Shown here: one piece after another, positions 53,261 to 62,148 of the stretch | Layout of the letters: the number at the start of each line of letters is the position of its first letter | How positions within the stretch are numbered: position 1 is the stretch's first letter | NCBI GenBank assembly: GCA_013288805.1 | Contig: JABDBE010000009.1 | Span: 1-64,000 of the forward strand | Source of the DNA: Acidobacteriota bacterium | Lineage (GTDB): Bacteria > Acidobacteriota > Terriglobia > Terriglobales > Acidobacteriaceae | DNA length: 64,000 nucleotides | Direction of reading: 5' to 3' | Translations under genes and position numbers: made by a program | The notes under the pieces: model-generated | What the model saw: the letters and a program-made list of their open reading frames with translations, nothing else | Databases searched by the model: none | Told to the model about the DNA's origin: nothing

Positions 53261-53864
53261 GACGGCCGCGAAACTCGTTTTGCAACGGGGAGCCGAGTCT
53301 GCCATAGCGTCGGCTGAAGTCTCAATTGGCCAAATCTTCCTCGAGTTCCTGATCATCGGAGCCACCAGCTTTGGCGGTGTCGTGCCGTACCTTCGCGGCA
53401 GCCTCGTGACCAAACGGCATTGGGTCGACGACAAAGAATTCGTGGAGATGCTGTCCATCAGCCAGAGTCTTCCCGGCCTGAACGCCACGAATATGGCGAT
53501 CCTGGTGGGCGACAAGCTGCGTGGTGCGCTCGGCTCTATCGCGGCGATCATCGGCATCTGCCTGCCGGGCGGTGTGCTCATGTACGTCGTCGGTATGTTC
53601 TACCGCATTCACGGAGACCACGACTTTGTCACGGCCGCGTTGAAAGGTGTGGCGGCGGCGGCGGTTGGGCTGATCCTGTTCACGGTTGTGGGGCTCAGTA
53701 AGAAATCGCTCGCAGGAAAATTTGATTTCGTTTTCATGGCACTGACTGTGATTTCCGTGAACCGGTTGCACCTGTCGGTTCCACGCACACTGGTAGCCGT
53801 TGGCCTGTTGGCGATACTCTTCCATCGGCCTCGCAAAAAACAGAAAGAGAGTGCGACTTTATGA
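53253..53864 (+). CDS. chrA: Chromate transporter ChrA, N-terminal half (split form)
   Basis: 203 residues (longer form from ATG 53238 possible). One ChrA half: FGGVVPYLRGSLV with the conserved FGG, then SISQSLPGLNATNMAILVGD matching the QxxPGPNxxN-type motif, and about five helices. In full-length ChrA two such halves are fused; here they are separate overlapping genes. The start overlaps the upstream stop. Probable chromate or sulfate-type oxyanion efflux; sulfur context suggests possible sulfate-related roles, not shown. Confidence 0.88.
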   Translation: MSETAAKLVLQRGAESAIASAEVSIGQIFLEFLIIGATSFGGVVPYLRGSLVTKRHWVDDKEFVEMLSISQSLPGLNATNMAILVGDKLRGALGSIAAIIGICLPGGVLMYVVGMFYRIHGDHDFVTAALKGVAAAAVGLILFTVVGLSKKSLAGKFDFVFMALTVISVNRLHLSVPRTLVAVGLLAILFHRPRKKQKESATL

Positions 53865-54388
53865 ACCAGATTCCGGCACTCGTTCGCGTGTTCGCGTATC
53901 TGTCGATCCTTACCGTCGGCGGGGGCATGGCGGCATTCCCCGAAATGAAGATTCTGACTGTCGAGGTCCACAAGTGGCTTACCTTCCCACAGTTGATCCA
54001 TCTGTACAGCGTGGGGCAGATGGCCCCAGGCCCCAACATGATGATGATCTTGGTCATCGGACAATGGGCTGGCGGAATCCTCGGCGCGATCGCCGTCCTG
54101 GCTGCTTTTTTCGGGCCGACTGCTGTGCTCGCATTTGTGGTCGCCCGGTTATGGAAGAAGCTTGAGAGATGGCCGTGGAGAACGTCGATTCAGCAGGGGC
54201 TTGCGCCAGTATCGATTGGGCTGCTGCTGGCCGGCTGTTTCACCATGGCAAAAGGCGCAATCTCCGGCGTGGAAACAGCAGCGATTGCGGTTGGTGTCCT
54301 GTTGATTCTGCAACAGTACAAAATCAATCCGGCGCTGCTGGTGGTCGGCGGTGCGGTGCTTGGTGTGTTCTCATTCATGCCCAAGTGA
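53861..54388 (+). CDS. chrA: Chromate transporter ChrA, C-terminal half (split form)
   Basis: 175 residues overlapping the first half by four bases (ATGA). VGGGMAAFPEMK and YSVGQMAPGPNMMMILVIGQ are the second-half counterparts of the ChrA signatures; five to six helices follow. Together with the first half it forms a short-chain ChrA pair likely acting as a heterodimer in the inner membrane. Confidence 0.9.
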   Translation: MNQIPALVRVFAYLSILTVGGGMAAFPEMKILTVEVHKWLTFPQLIHLYSVGQMAPGPNMMMILVIGQWAGGILGAIAVLAAFFGPTAVLAFVVARLWKKLERWPWRTSIQQGLAPVSIGLLLAGCFTMAKGAISGVETAAIAVGVLLILQQYKINPALLVVGGAVLGVFSFMPK

Positions 54389-54552
54389 TGGCAGAGAAGG
54401 GAAGCACTGGATTAGCGGGTTGCGCCACTGAATTCGGAGTTGTGATCAGGAGCGCCAGAAAAGACTCCCGCGCCGAGATCGGCAATCAAGTGCGCGCGTC
54501 TGCTGGAGATACTGCCGTCAGGTCCATAGCTGTCGCGTGCTGGCAGACCGCT

Positions 54553-55236
54553 CTATGCTCGGGGCAGCGTGAGGACGTGGTAAACCGGAAAGCACAGCAG
54601 GAAGGCAGCGATCACTAGCAGCCCTAATCGGACAGCATGAGTCTTGAAACGCTGGCTGATCGCCATCAGCAGCAGCACGGTTGCTAGCGTCACCGTTATT
54701 CGCACATATTGGTCGGAGAGTTGCCGGCCTCGCGTGCCTTGCTCGAATACTTCTGTGGCTTGGTCGTTCAACTTGGCCGCCTCTTCCGTCTTGGAGCTTC
54801 GGTATTCCTCCATCAACTGGGGGCCCGGCGGAGCATTGGGGTTGTTGAGTGGGTCAGTCTTCTTCCAGGCTTCAAACGCGGGACGAAACTCGGGGAGGAA
54901 ACGCCGTTCAAAAAGGTCGGCGAGCTTCTTGTCGCCGTGAGCTTCGGCTTTCAGCCATTCAACCACCGTCGAAGCGTTATACAAACGCTCCTGATTCGCG
55001 TAGGTGGCAGCTCCCTCGGCTTGAACTCGCAGTTTGCTTGCTTGGCCGTACAGTTCTGACTGATGCCCCGTCCAAAGCGCTGCCTGATAGCCGCTCCAGG
55101 CAGTGCTGATAGCGACTACCGCGAGCACCAAGGCCTCGACGATCTCCAATATTTCGTGTCTCAAAGACTGCGACGATTCTTTATGCGCGCTTAGGTGGTG
55201 AGCGATTTCAATGTTCGCACCTCCAGCTTCGGGCAT
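54553..55236 (-). CDS. Membrane protein, DUF4337-like, unknown
   Basis: 227 residues from ATG 55236 (GGAGGTCTATTCA). One N-terminal helix (EIVEALVLAVVAISTAWSGY), a soluble Lys/Glu-rich middle, and two C-terminal helices (VTLATVLLLMAISQRF, LGLLVIAAFLLCFPVYHVLT). The layout matches DUF4337-type proteins; I am not sure of the family. A decayed relative lies at 38732. Confidence 0.72.
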   Translation of the reverse strand: MPEAGGANIEIAHHLSAHKESSQSLRHEILEIVEALVLAVVAISTAWSGYQAALWTGHQSELYGQASKLRVQAEGAATYANQERLYNASTVVEWLKAEAHGDKKLADLFERRFLPEFRPAFEAWKKTDPLNNPNAPPGPQLMEEYRSSKTEEAAKLNDQATEVFEQGTRGRQLSDQYVRITVTLATVLLLMAISQRFKTHAVRLGLLVIAAFLLCFPVYHVLTLPRA

Positions 55237-55298
55237 TGAATAGACCTCCTGGAAAACGCCTTCGGCCAATTAAATCAAGATTCGAACTTCAATGCATA

Positions 55299-55314
55299 CT
55301 GGCAATAGTGTCAG
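55299..55314 (-). promoter_or_regulatory. Palindromic site upstream of 54553 gene
   Basis: Minus strand: CTGACACTATTGCCAG, two mismatches. At 23 bases lies ATTTAA, an AT-rich but atypical -10. Confidence 0.5.
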
Positions 55315-55476
55315 TCGTGTCCGGTAATCGGAGCCGGGGACTCATTTCTGCCGCCATTCCGATAGGAAGCGATAATGTTCGTGTGGCTTGGGTATCCCCA
55401 CCTTCACTGGAAACCTTGTCTGAGCGGTCTCTTTTTGACGATTTCTGGATTTTGCTCGTACCTCATCTCCTAACTC

Positions 55477-55641
55477 TCATGCGACACGTGGCTCTTCGGA
55501 GACGGCCGTTAATGAGCGGTCGGTGACCACTTTCGATAAGTCGTATTCCTTCTCGCAGTCGCCGATCTCCATCTGGGGAAGTCCCAGGGCGTGTAACTCT
55601 CGGACGACGTCATCGTGGTAACGCAATCCGGCACGTCTTCC
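55477..55641 (-). pseudogene. Coding remnant after truncated glucosidase, unknown
   Basis: The same frame continues past the TAA at 55642 and reads LRYHDDVVRELHALGLPQME and YDLSKVVTDRSLTAVSEEPR before a stop at 55477. It looks like a C-terminal piece of some protein; I cannot name it and it does not obviously belong to the glucosidase. No supported gene from here to 55270. Confidence 0.4.
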
Positions 55642-56625
55642 TTACGCATTCACGCTTCGACCATACCGCGACCCTGCCCATTTTCGCCGAAAATGCGTGG
55701 ACGCCGATGGCGGATGTCGGTTCGGAACCCCGTAGAGCTTTTGTGTGTTCGTTTCGTTGTCCGTGAAGATTGGCTGGCCGTCTGGCTCCGCGTACAAGAT
55801 GCGCTTCCCGAGCCGGTAATCGAACATCAGGTTCTTGAGTGCCTCGTCGCCGGAGTCGTCCGCAACCAGGCTGATCGCCCCTTCGGCGGCAGGGCCTTCG
55901 CAAATGGTTGGCTCCGGACCTGGAGGATCCGTCCAAGCCCACGTATTCCGGAACCATAGATGGGGAAGGATGTGCAACGGTGCGGGCTCCGGACCACGAT
56001 TAAAGGCTTCGATGCGGATACAAAGGTCCTCGCCCGAGGCCTTCGCATACTCGACAAAAACGTCGAAGTAGCGGTTCTCGTCGAACACGCCTGTTTCCAG
56101 AAGCTCAAACTCAAATCCACGGCCGCCCCGTTTTCGATTCTCATCTAGAAGCCACTCGTAGGGGAACGTAGCCTGTGGGTATTTATAGAGGTACTTCATG
56201 TAGGAGTGGGTGGGAGTGCTGTCGACGTAGAAGTAGTACTCCTTCACATCCTCGCCGTGGTTGCCCTCGCCGGGAGTGAGGCCGAAGGCGCGCTCTTTCA
56301 AGATGGGATCCTGCCCGTTCCAGAGAGCAAGACTGAACACTAGGAGCTGATACCGGTCGCAAATCGCAGCCAACCCGTCTTCACCCCAGCGGTAAGCCTT
56401 GCTGCGAGCCATGTCGTGAGAAAGGAAATCCCACGCCGCTCCATTCGGGCTGTAGTCCTCGCGAACAGTGCCCCAGGAGCGTTCACTGACGTAGGGGCCC
56501 CACCGGCGCCATCGGAGAGGCTTGCCTTGCGTTTCGAGAAGTCGACGGCCTTCTTCCGTCAGGCCCACTGGACTCTGTGCAGGTGCGGTCTGCTCTATTG
56601 GCTTTATCAGTGTGGGGGCACTCAT
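55642..56625 (-). pseudogene. Truncated MGH1-like glucosidase
   Basis: 327 residues from ATG 56625 (AAGGAAAATGCC). The N-terminal third of a roughly 900-residue (alpha/alpha)6 glucosidase type is clear: [75 protein letters not shown]. The family reading is lost after [14 protein letters not shown], where the sequence changes register and stops at 55642. The catalytic domain is missing, so it is probably nonfunctional although its promoter remains. Confidence 0.72.
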
Positions 56626-56753
56626 GGCATTTTCCTTTTCGCTTCGGCCGATACCGTCACTCGGAGTTAGCCGAAAATGTAGCGACCTGGGGATATCCCT
56701 GCTTCTAATGCGTTCTGGAGAGGGGATTGCATACTCTGAGGAACACCACAATT

Positions 56754-56798
56754 ATCGTGCGTGGCTCTTCACTTCAACACAACTGGCAAAATGTACAG
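56754..56798 (-). promoter_or_regulatory. Palindromic promoter of glucosidase remnant
   Basis: Minus strand: CTGTACATTTTGCCAG, 23 bases, CACGAT (a TAATTG lies five bases further). Leads to ATG 56625. Confidence 0.62.
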
Positions 56799-56883
56799 TG
56801 GCGTGATGAGAGGCGTTTCGATTTCTACGTCTAGGGTTTCAATTCCGGCCAAGCGACCGGCGACTGCTGTAATAAGTCATTTG

Positions 56884-56990
56884 AAGATCCTCTCTTTCTC
56901 TTTAGACCTGCTGCCGTTCGCTGGCATTGGCTTCCTATGGTTCATTGCCGGTGGTGCGCGACCGTCAAGCCTGAAGCTGCGCGTAGGAGT
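56884..56990 (+). pseudogene. Possible membrane-protein remnant
   Basis: The plus frame encodes LDLLPFAGIGFLWFIAGGAR, resembling a transmembrane segment of short hypothetical membrane proteins. It is cut on both sides. The rest of 56991-57198 shows no supported gene; a further coding-like stretch LANDADFVVLVKYLPIGSSV sits at about 57127-57186. Confidence 0.35.
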
Positions 56991-57198
56991 ATGATCTGGC
57001 GATTCTGGACGGGAGTGGCCAGCCAACTCGGAAACGCGGAACCGACGCATCGCGTCCGCTTTATCCGAGAGCAAACAAATTCATGTCACACGCGGTCTCT
57101 GACATGGTTTGGAGATTTTGGAAAGGCTTGCCAACGATGCGGATTTCGTTGTCCTGGTGAAGTATCTGCCGATCGGTTCCTCAGTCGTCGCCATTGAA

Positions 57199-57243
57199 CT
57201 GTTATTTTTACTAGTTCCGCACCCTGTTGCTGACCAATATTCT
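57199..57243 (+). promoter_or_regulatory. Degenerate class II-type promoter of second DUF3300 operon
   Basis: CTGTTATTTTTACTAG (right half CTAG instead of ACAG), 23 bases, TATTCT. Correct spacing supports it despite the weak half-site. About 190 bases before ATG 57436. Confidence 0.5.
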
Positions 57244-57435
57244 CATCCATAAATCATCGAAGCTCTGTTGACGAGCAATCGGACGCAGGAGTTTCTTCGA
57301 GCGAAATGCCGTTATGGACCACGCGCGGTTCGTACAGGCGGATGACCAACTCTGCATGCTCTTAAATTTCGGAGCGGCGCAGAGAATTCGCAGTAGCAAC
57401 ATCGGATCTACGGCGCGGACGGAGCGTGCAGAACG

Positions 57436-58698
57436 ATGACGACTTCGAAACAAATGACTGCGTTCCTTCTGATCTGGACTCTGGCCATCGCGACCTGTCC
57501 GCTAGAGGCCAATGCCTACCAGACGACGCCAGCTGCCCAAGCTCAAGCCGGGCAGTCGGCTGAGCAATTGGAGCAGCTGGTTGCACCCATTGCCCTTTAC
57601 CCGGACGCTCTCGTGGCCCAGATTCTGGCTGGCTCGACTTATCCGACGCAAATCGTCGAAGCGGACCGCTGGATGCAGAAAAACGGCAACCTGAAGGGCG
57701 AAGACCTGGCCAAGGCAGTCGACCAGCAACCGTGGGACGAGAGCGTGAAAGCACTGACGCAATTTCCGGCCGTGCTCGACAACATGAGCAACAATCTATC
57801 CTGGACTTCTGCTCTGGGCGACGCATATTTCAACCAGCAGGCGGACGTGATGAAGGCAGTACAGGAATTACGCAGAAAGGCAAAAGACGCGGGCAATTTG
57901 AAGACTACTCCGCAACAGACGGTCACCACGCAGGGCGCGGGGAGTCAAACTACTATTATCGTCCAGCCTGCCAATCCCCAAGTCGTCTACGTTCCCACTT
58001 ACAACCCTACCGTCGTCTATGGCGCACCCGTGCCTGTCTATCCCGGTTACAGCGGGGCGGATGTAGCGGCCGCAGCCGTTATCTCGTTTGGCGTAGGAAT
58101 GATGATCGGGGCTGCCATCAACGGTGGAGGATGCTGCGGGTGGGGATGGAATTCCTGGAACTGCAACTGGCGCGGCGGGACTGTCATTTACAACCGCAAC
58201 GTATACGTATCCAGGAGCAATGTGTTTGTGAATCGGAATTCCTACTATCGCAACCCCAACAACTATCCGAGACCGACGCCGTATGGCGGGAACACCAACG
58301 TTAACCGCAGCGGAAACTCCAACGTAAATCGCAGTGGGAATACGGTGAATCGCGGCGGCAACATGAGCGGGAACACAGTTAACCGTGGGGGCAATACCAT
58401 AAATGTCAATCCGGGCGGGAACACCAATACGAACAGGCCAACCCAATTGCCCGCGAACACCAATAAGCCAACTCAATTGCCTGCGAATCGCGGCAACATG
58501 CAAAACAACCAGGCGCAGGTCGAAAATCGGGCGCAGAACAATGCCGCCCGAGGATATGGCGAGAACCGCGACGCTGGGACGAAGTCCGGTGCTTTCAGCG
58601 GGTACGGCGCAGGGGGCAGCACAGCTGCGACGCAATCACGAGGGCGATCGAGTTATACCGGCGGGGGTGGGACGGCGCGCACCGGTCGGAGCAGATAA
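57436..58698 (+). CDS. DUF3300 protein with Asn/Gly-rich tail (second copy)
   Basis: 420 residues: signal peptide 1-27 (CPLEANAYQ), DUF3300 domain (about 40-195: LVAPIALYPDALVAQILAGS, PQVVYVPTYNPTVVYGAPVP), a Gly-rich hydrophobic stretch (VISFGVGMMIGAAINGGG), then Asn/Gly repeats (NTNVNRSGNSNVNRSGNTVN) and a Gly/Arg-rich end. It shares the domain with 44379 but its tail is different, so the tail diversifies faster. Confidence 0.9.
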   Translation: MTTSKQMTAFLLIWTLAIATCPLEANAYQTTPAAQAQAGQSAEQLEQLVAPIALYPDALVAQILAGSTYPTQIVEADRWMQKNGNLKGEDLAKAVDQQPWDESVKALTQFPAVLDNMSNNLSWTSALGDAYFNQQADVMKAVQELRRKAKDAGNLKTTPQQTVTTQGAGSQTTIIVQPANPQVVYVPTYNPTVVYGAPVPVYPGYSGADVAAAAVISFGVGMMIGAAINGGGCCGWGWNSWNCNWRGGTVIYNRNVYVSRSNVFVNRNSYYRNPNNYPRPTPYGGNTNVNRSGNSNVNRSGNTVNRGGNMSGNTVNRGGNTINVNPGGNTNTNRPTQLPANTNKPTQLPANRGNMQNNQAQVENRAQNNAARGYGENRDAGTKSGAFSGYGAGGSTAATQSRGRSSYTGGGGTARTGRSR

Positions 58699-58760
58699 CT
58701 AAGGATGGCCCATCCCTGAGGCATACAACGATCCGACGCGCGCGAATGGAGGAGTTGCCA

Positions 58761-59714
58761 ATGTCGCAGCTGTCGTCTAGCCCGGAAAGCAGGACAAATC
58801 GTATGGCAAATGCGGGCTTTGTCGTGCCCATGTTAGTTCTCATTTTGACAGGCCTTGGGTTCGCCCAGCAGGCCGGTCAGAAAACCTTTCCGTCTGCTGA
58901 GGACGCAAGCCAGGCTCTATTCGCTGCCGCTCAAAGCGGCGACAAGGAGGTGTTGCTCGATATTCTCGGACCGGCCGGAGCTTCGATCGTCTCCTCCAGC
59001 GACGACGTACAAGACAAGAATAGTAGAGATGAGTTCGTCGCCAGGTACCAGCAGATGCATCGATTCGCAAAGGAACCAGATGGGACCACAACCCTTTATG
59101 TTGGAGCTGAGAATTGGCCAGTCCCCTTACCACTGCTTAACAAAAGTGGAGTTTGGTACTTTGACACCGAAGAAGCATCGAAAGAAATTTTGTTCCGCCG
59201 GATTGGCAAGAACGAGTTTGCCGCAATGGAGGTCCTGGATGCTCTCATAGATGCCGAGAACGATTACTACAGCCAGTCGCGTGATGGCAAACCTCAGCAA
59301 TACGCGCCGAAGTTTGCCAGCGACGAAGGCCAGCATAACGGACTGTACTGGAAGACATCCGAGGGTGAACAGGAGAGTCCCGCCGGCCCGCTGGTTGCTT
59401 ATGCCGCTGGCGAAGGATACAGCAAAAACCAGGGCGAGGGACCTTCTCCTTTCCACGGCTACTACTATCGGATCCTGACCGCACAAGGAAAGAGTGCGCC
59501 CGGCGGTTCCAAGAGTTACATCGTGAACGGCGACATGACCGGCGGCTTCGCCCTCCTTGCCTATCCCGCTGACTACCGTTCCTCAGGGGTGATGACTTTC
59601 ATCGTCAATCAGGATGGAGTCATTTACCAGAAAGACCTCGGTCCCAAGACAGCCGAACTGGCCAGCACTATAAAGGAATACGCGCCGGACAAAACCTGGC
59701 ACAAGGCGGAGTGA
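58761..59714 (+). CDS. DUF2950 protein (second copy)
   Basis: 317 residues from ATG 58761 (GGAGGAGTTGCCA). A signal peptide (VPMLVLILTGLGFAQQ) without lipobox Cys replaces the lipoprotein signal of the first copy. DUF2950 motifs: PSAEDASQALFAAAQSGDKE, FVARYQQMHRF, WYFDTEEASKEILFRRIGKN, HGYYYRILTAQG, GGFALLAYPADYRSSGVMTF. Paired with DUF3300 as at 44379-46874, indicating duplication of the unit. Confidence 0.9.
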   Translation: MSQLSSSPESRTNRMANAGFVVPMLVLILTGLGFAQQAGQKTFPSAEDASQALFAAAQSGDKEVLLDILGPAGASIVSSSDDVQDKNSRDEFVARYQQMHRFAKEPDGTTTLYVGAENWPVPLPLLNKSGVWYFDTEEASKEILFRRIGKNEFAAMEVLDALIDAENDYYSQSRDGKPQQYAPKFASDEGQHNGLYWKTSEGEQESPAGPLVAYAAGEGYSKNQGEGPSPFHGYYYRILTAQGKSAPGGSKSYIVNGDMTGGFALLAYPADYRSSGVMTFIVNQDGVIYQKDLGPKTAELASTIKEYAPDKTWHKAE

Positions 59715-59850
59715 TCTTAGGTGCCCTTGCAGCAATTCCTGTAACTATTTTCATGCTTCGTTCCTGTCGATACGATTTGCAGTGCCAAGTCGACAGCGCG
59801 ATGTGCTGGCGCCGAAGGCTGCGTTACACCGCATCTCTGTTCCAACAAGA

Positions 59851-60612
59851 CTACTGTGCTGTGCGACCTACAACCGATTTGAGAACTGTACTCGTCTTCG
59901 AACTTTGGCTGGCGCTTACCGACAGGCCTTTGGTATTCACGAGCCGTCGCAACTCCCCGTATGTCGCCGGGCCTTTGCCCGGACCGACCTTGGTGGAAAG
60001 CTCCAGAATCGTGCCCGCGGGCCATTCCCAAAACTCCAGCGTGAGTTTGTCGAAGGGAGGCTGAGCCCTGGTGTCCCATCCGGTTGATCTGATGCTGGCG
60101 ATTCTCCTCACCCGGCTCCAATCAATCGAGATCTGAGTTTCCCTTATCAATTTCTTTTGTCCGTCGCTGAGCAGGTTGGAAATATCGTGACCCGCGTCAG
60201 GTACCTGCGATGCGTCGTACTTCTTCCGAATCGAGTAGGACGTGGTCTCTTCGCCGCCTGTCAATTCGTTCTCGCACTTGAAGTCCTCGTGCCCGTGGGT
60301 GGGGTCCCGAAACTTCTTGGCTTCTGGTGGTCGCACCTTGACTGTGAGATCGTCATCGCCACCCTGCCGAACACGAATGATCAACCCCTTCGATAGCAGA
60401 TCGAGGGCGTCCGTATCGAAGAAATAAACCTGACCGGTCGTTTCCTTCTCAAGCTTGAGCGATGCGATGGCTGCTGGTGCCTCCGCCGGCAAAAGCAGCA
60501 GCTTGACTTCAACCGCGCATATTTCCTGTCCATGCAGCGCGCAACTCACAAGCAGCACGGCGCATATCCAGACAGTGCGAGAGGCAGCACCGTGTTTTAG
60601 CACGCTTGCCAT
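59851..60612 (-). CDS. Secreted CYTH-like domain protein
   Basis: 253 residues from ATG 60612. Signal peptide 1-30 (WICAVLLVSCALHGQEI), then a CYTH-like domain: AVEVKLLLLPAEAPAAIASL, VYFFDTDALDLLSKGLIIRV, DDLTVKVRPPE with alternating charged beta strands. CYTH domains (adenylyl cyclase/thiamine triphosphatase type) normally act in the cytoplasm on triphosphates; export is unusual. The domain call is from pattern. Confidence 0.65.
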   Translation of the reverse strand: MASVLKHGAASRTVWICAVLLVSCALHGQEICAVEVKLLLLPAEAPAAIASLKLEKETTGQVYFFDTDALDLLSKGLIIRVRQGGDDDLTVKVRPPEAKKFRDPTHGHEDFKCENELTGGEETTSYSIRKKYDASQVPDAGHDISNLLSDGQKKLIRETQISIDWSRVRRIASIRSTGWDTRAQPPFDKLTLEFWEWPAGTILELSTKVGPGKGPATYGELRRLVNTKGLSVSASQSSKTSTVLKSVVGRTAQ

Positions 60613-60796
60613 ACAACCTGCGTGAAACCAGTCTTTCGACCCGGAGTAGATATTAATCTTAGAACACGATTGAGTAACAGTGCCTGGGCTAAGATGGAAC
60701 ACGAGACAGCCCTTACTGTTGTAAAACATCGTCTCCACGAACTGGGAAAATCTGGTTAGAGATTTCGCCGGTCCGCGTAGTCTTGCCTGATTGGCC

Positions 60797-60842
60797 CTGT
60801 AACTTTTAACAGTTTCGAATTCAACGAAGACCCTCCTACACT
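60797..60842 (+). promoter_or_regulatory. Class II-type promoter of 60903 gene
   Basis: CTGTAACTTTTAACAG, 24 bases, TACACT. About 60 bases before GTG 60903. Confidence 0.72.
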
Positions 60843-60902
60843 AGGATTTGTTCTCACGCGACAAACGGATTTTGGGAAGCGCCGCAGTGCAGGAAGGAAA
60901 CC

Positions 60903-61889
60903 GTGTGGTGGATCAGCTACCGAGGTGAGGGCAAGGCGGGCGTTGAAAACATCGGCGTGTTCGAGGATGACGGCTCTCCCCGCAAGAAGCATCCCCTATT
61001 GCTTGATACGTCGTCCGATGCCTTCCCGTTGCACATTGCTCGCGGCTTCGCGCTGGTTGGCGATGATCTCTACATTGCCAACGCCTGGCGCAAGGACAGC
61101 CATATTGCCCGGTATCGCCGCCACGGCGACAGTTTCCACTTCGCCAACGTAGTGGTGACAACCAAGCACGTTTCGGCGATGGTCCACCCTTTCGACGTAG
61201 AGCTCGGCGACGACGGCCGCCTGTACGTATCGTGCCAGGATACCAACACCGTCCTGGCCATTTTGCCGAAGACACGCAAGCCCGCGCCAGTGGCGCTTGA
61301 CCTCCGCAAGAGTTTTCCCAACGGAAACTTCCTTCCTGGCACCCTGGTCGCCTCCAGCCAGGGCCGGCTTCCGGAAGTGGGCGACCGCGCTCCGCTGGAC
61401 GTGCCGTCACCGCGGGGCCTCGAGGTAGTGCTCGACGAGCACGGCAGACCCCGCCACTCGGTGCGCGGGATCATTGTGCACCGCCAGCTACTCTACGTGG
61501 CCGACGAGGCGGGGGACGTCCTCAAGATCTTCGAGATAAAGTCGGGGCGACTCGTGGCGCACATCAAGGGGAAGAAGCTCACGAAGCCCGTGCACCTCAT
61601 TCTGCACGGCGAGACGCTGTACATCGGGTCCGCGGGGACCGGCAGCATCCTCGCCTACGACATCCCCAGAGTGGCCCCGCGCGGCAAGCTCAAGGCGCGC
61701 GTGGTAATCGACGGGAAGCTCAAGGCCCCGTCCGGCTTTGCGATCGGCCCGGACGGCGATCTCTACGTTGCCGAACGGTTCGATCAGAGGGTCCGGCGCT
61801 TCTCCGCCAAGGGAAAGAAAAAGGGGACGTTTATAGACGAGCTCCCGGACATACCGGAGTTCCTGATGTATGTGCCTGATCGGGCGTAA
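60903..61889 (+). CDS. Beta-propeller (NHL/SMP-30-like) protein
   Basis: 328 residues from GTG 60903 (AAGGAAACC upstream). Repeating blades: DDLYIANAWRKD, DDGRLYVSCQDTN, RQLLYVADEAGDV, GETLYIGSAGTGS, DGDLYVAERFDQ. A six-bladed propeller with no signal peptide. No catalytic residues can be assigned. Its third-position GC looks higher than that of neighbours, a possible sign of recent acquisition. Confidence 0.8.
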   Translation: MWWISYRGEGKAGVENIGVFEDDGSPRKKHPLLLDTSSDAFPLHIARGFALVGDDLYIANAWRKDSHIARYRRHGDSFHFANVVVTTKHVSAMVHPFDVELGDDGRLYVSCQDTNTVLAILPKTRKPAPVALDLRKSFPNGNFLPGTLVASSQGRLPEVGDRAPLDVPSPRGLEVVLDEHGRPRHSVRGIIVHRQLLYVADEAGDVLKIFEIKSGRLVAHIKGKKLTKPVHLILHGETLYIGSAGTGSILAYDIPRVAPRGKLKARVVIDGKLKAPSGFAIGPDGDLYVAERFDQRVRRFSAKGKKKGTFIDELPDIPEFLMYVPDRA

Positions 61890-62148
61890 AACATCGTGTC
61901 GATGCTCACAGCGTCGAAAACATGCTGGTGGCTGGCGAAATATCTCTGTATCACTCATTGAAGTGTAGCGGTTTTTGAGCAGCCAATGTTTTGGAGTAAA
62001 TCCGCTGGTCGGTCCCACTGGTGAACCGATGAAATGGGTCCGACTTGAAAGACCTGCCATTGAAATCTATTGCCATGGAGACCCTCCCTGGAATCATGTG
62101 CTTGATTCTCGTCTAGCAAGCGAGTATTTTTTTGATTTTCCTATCGAT

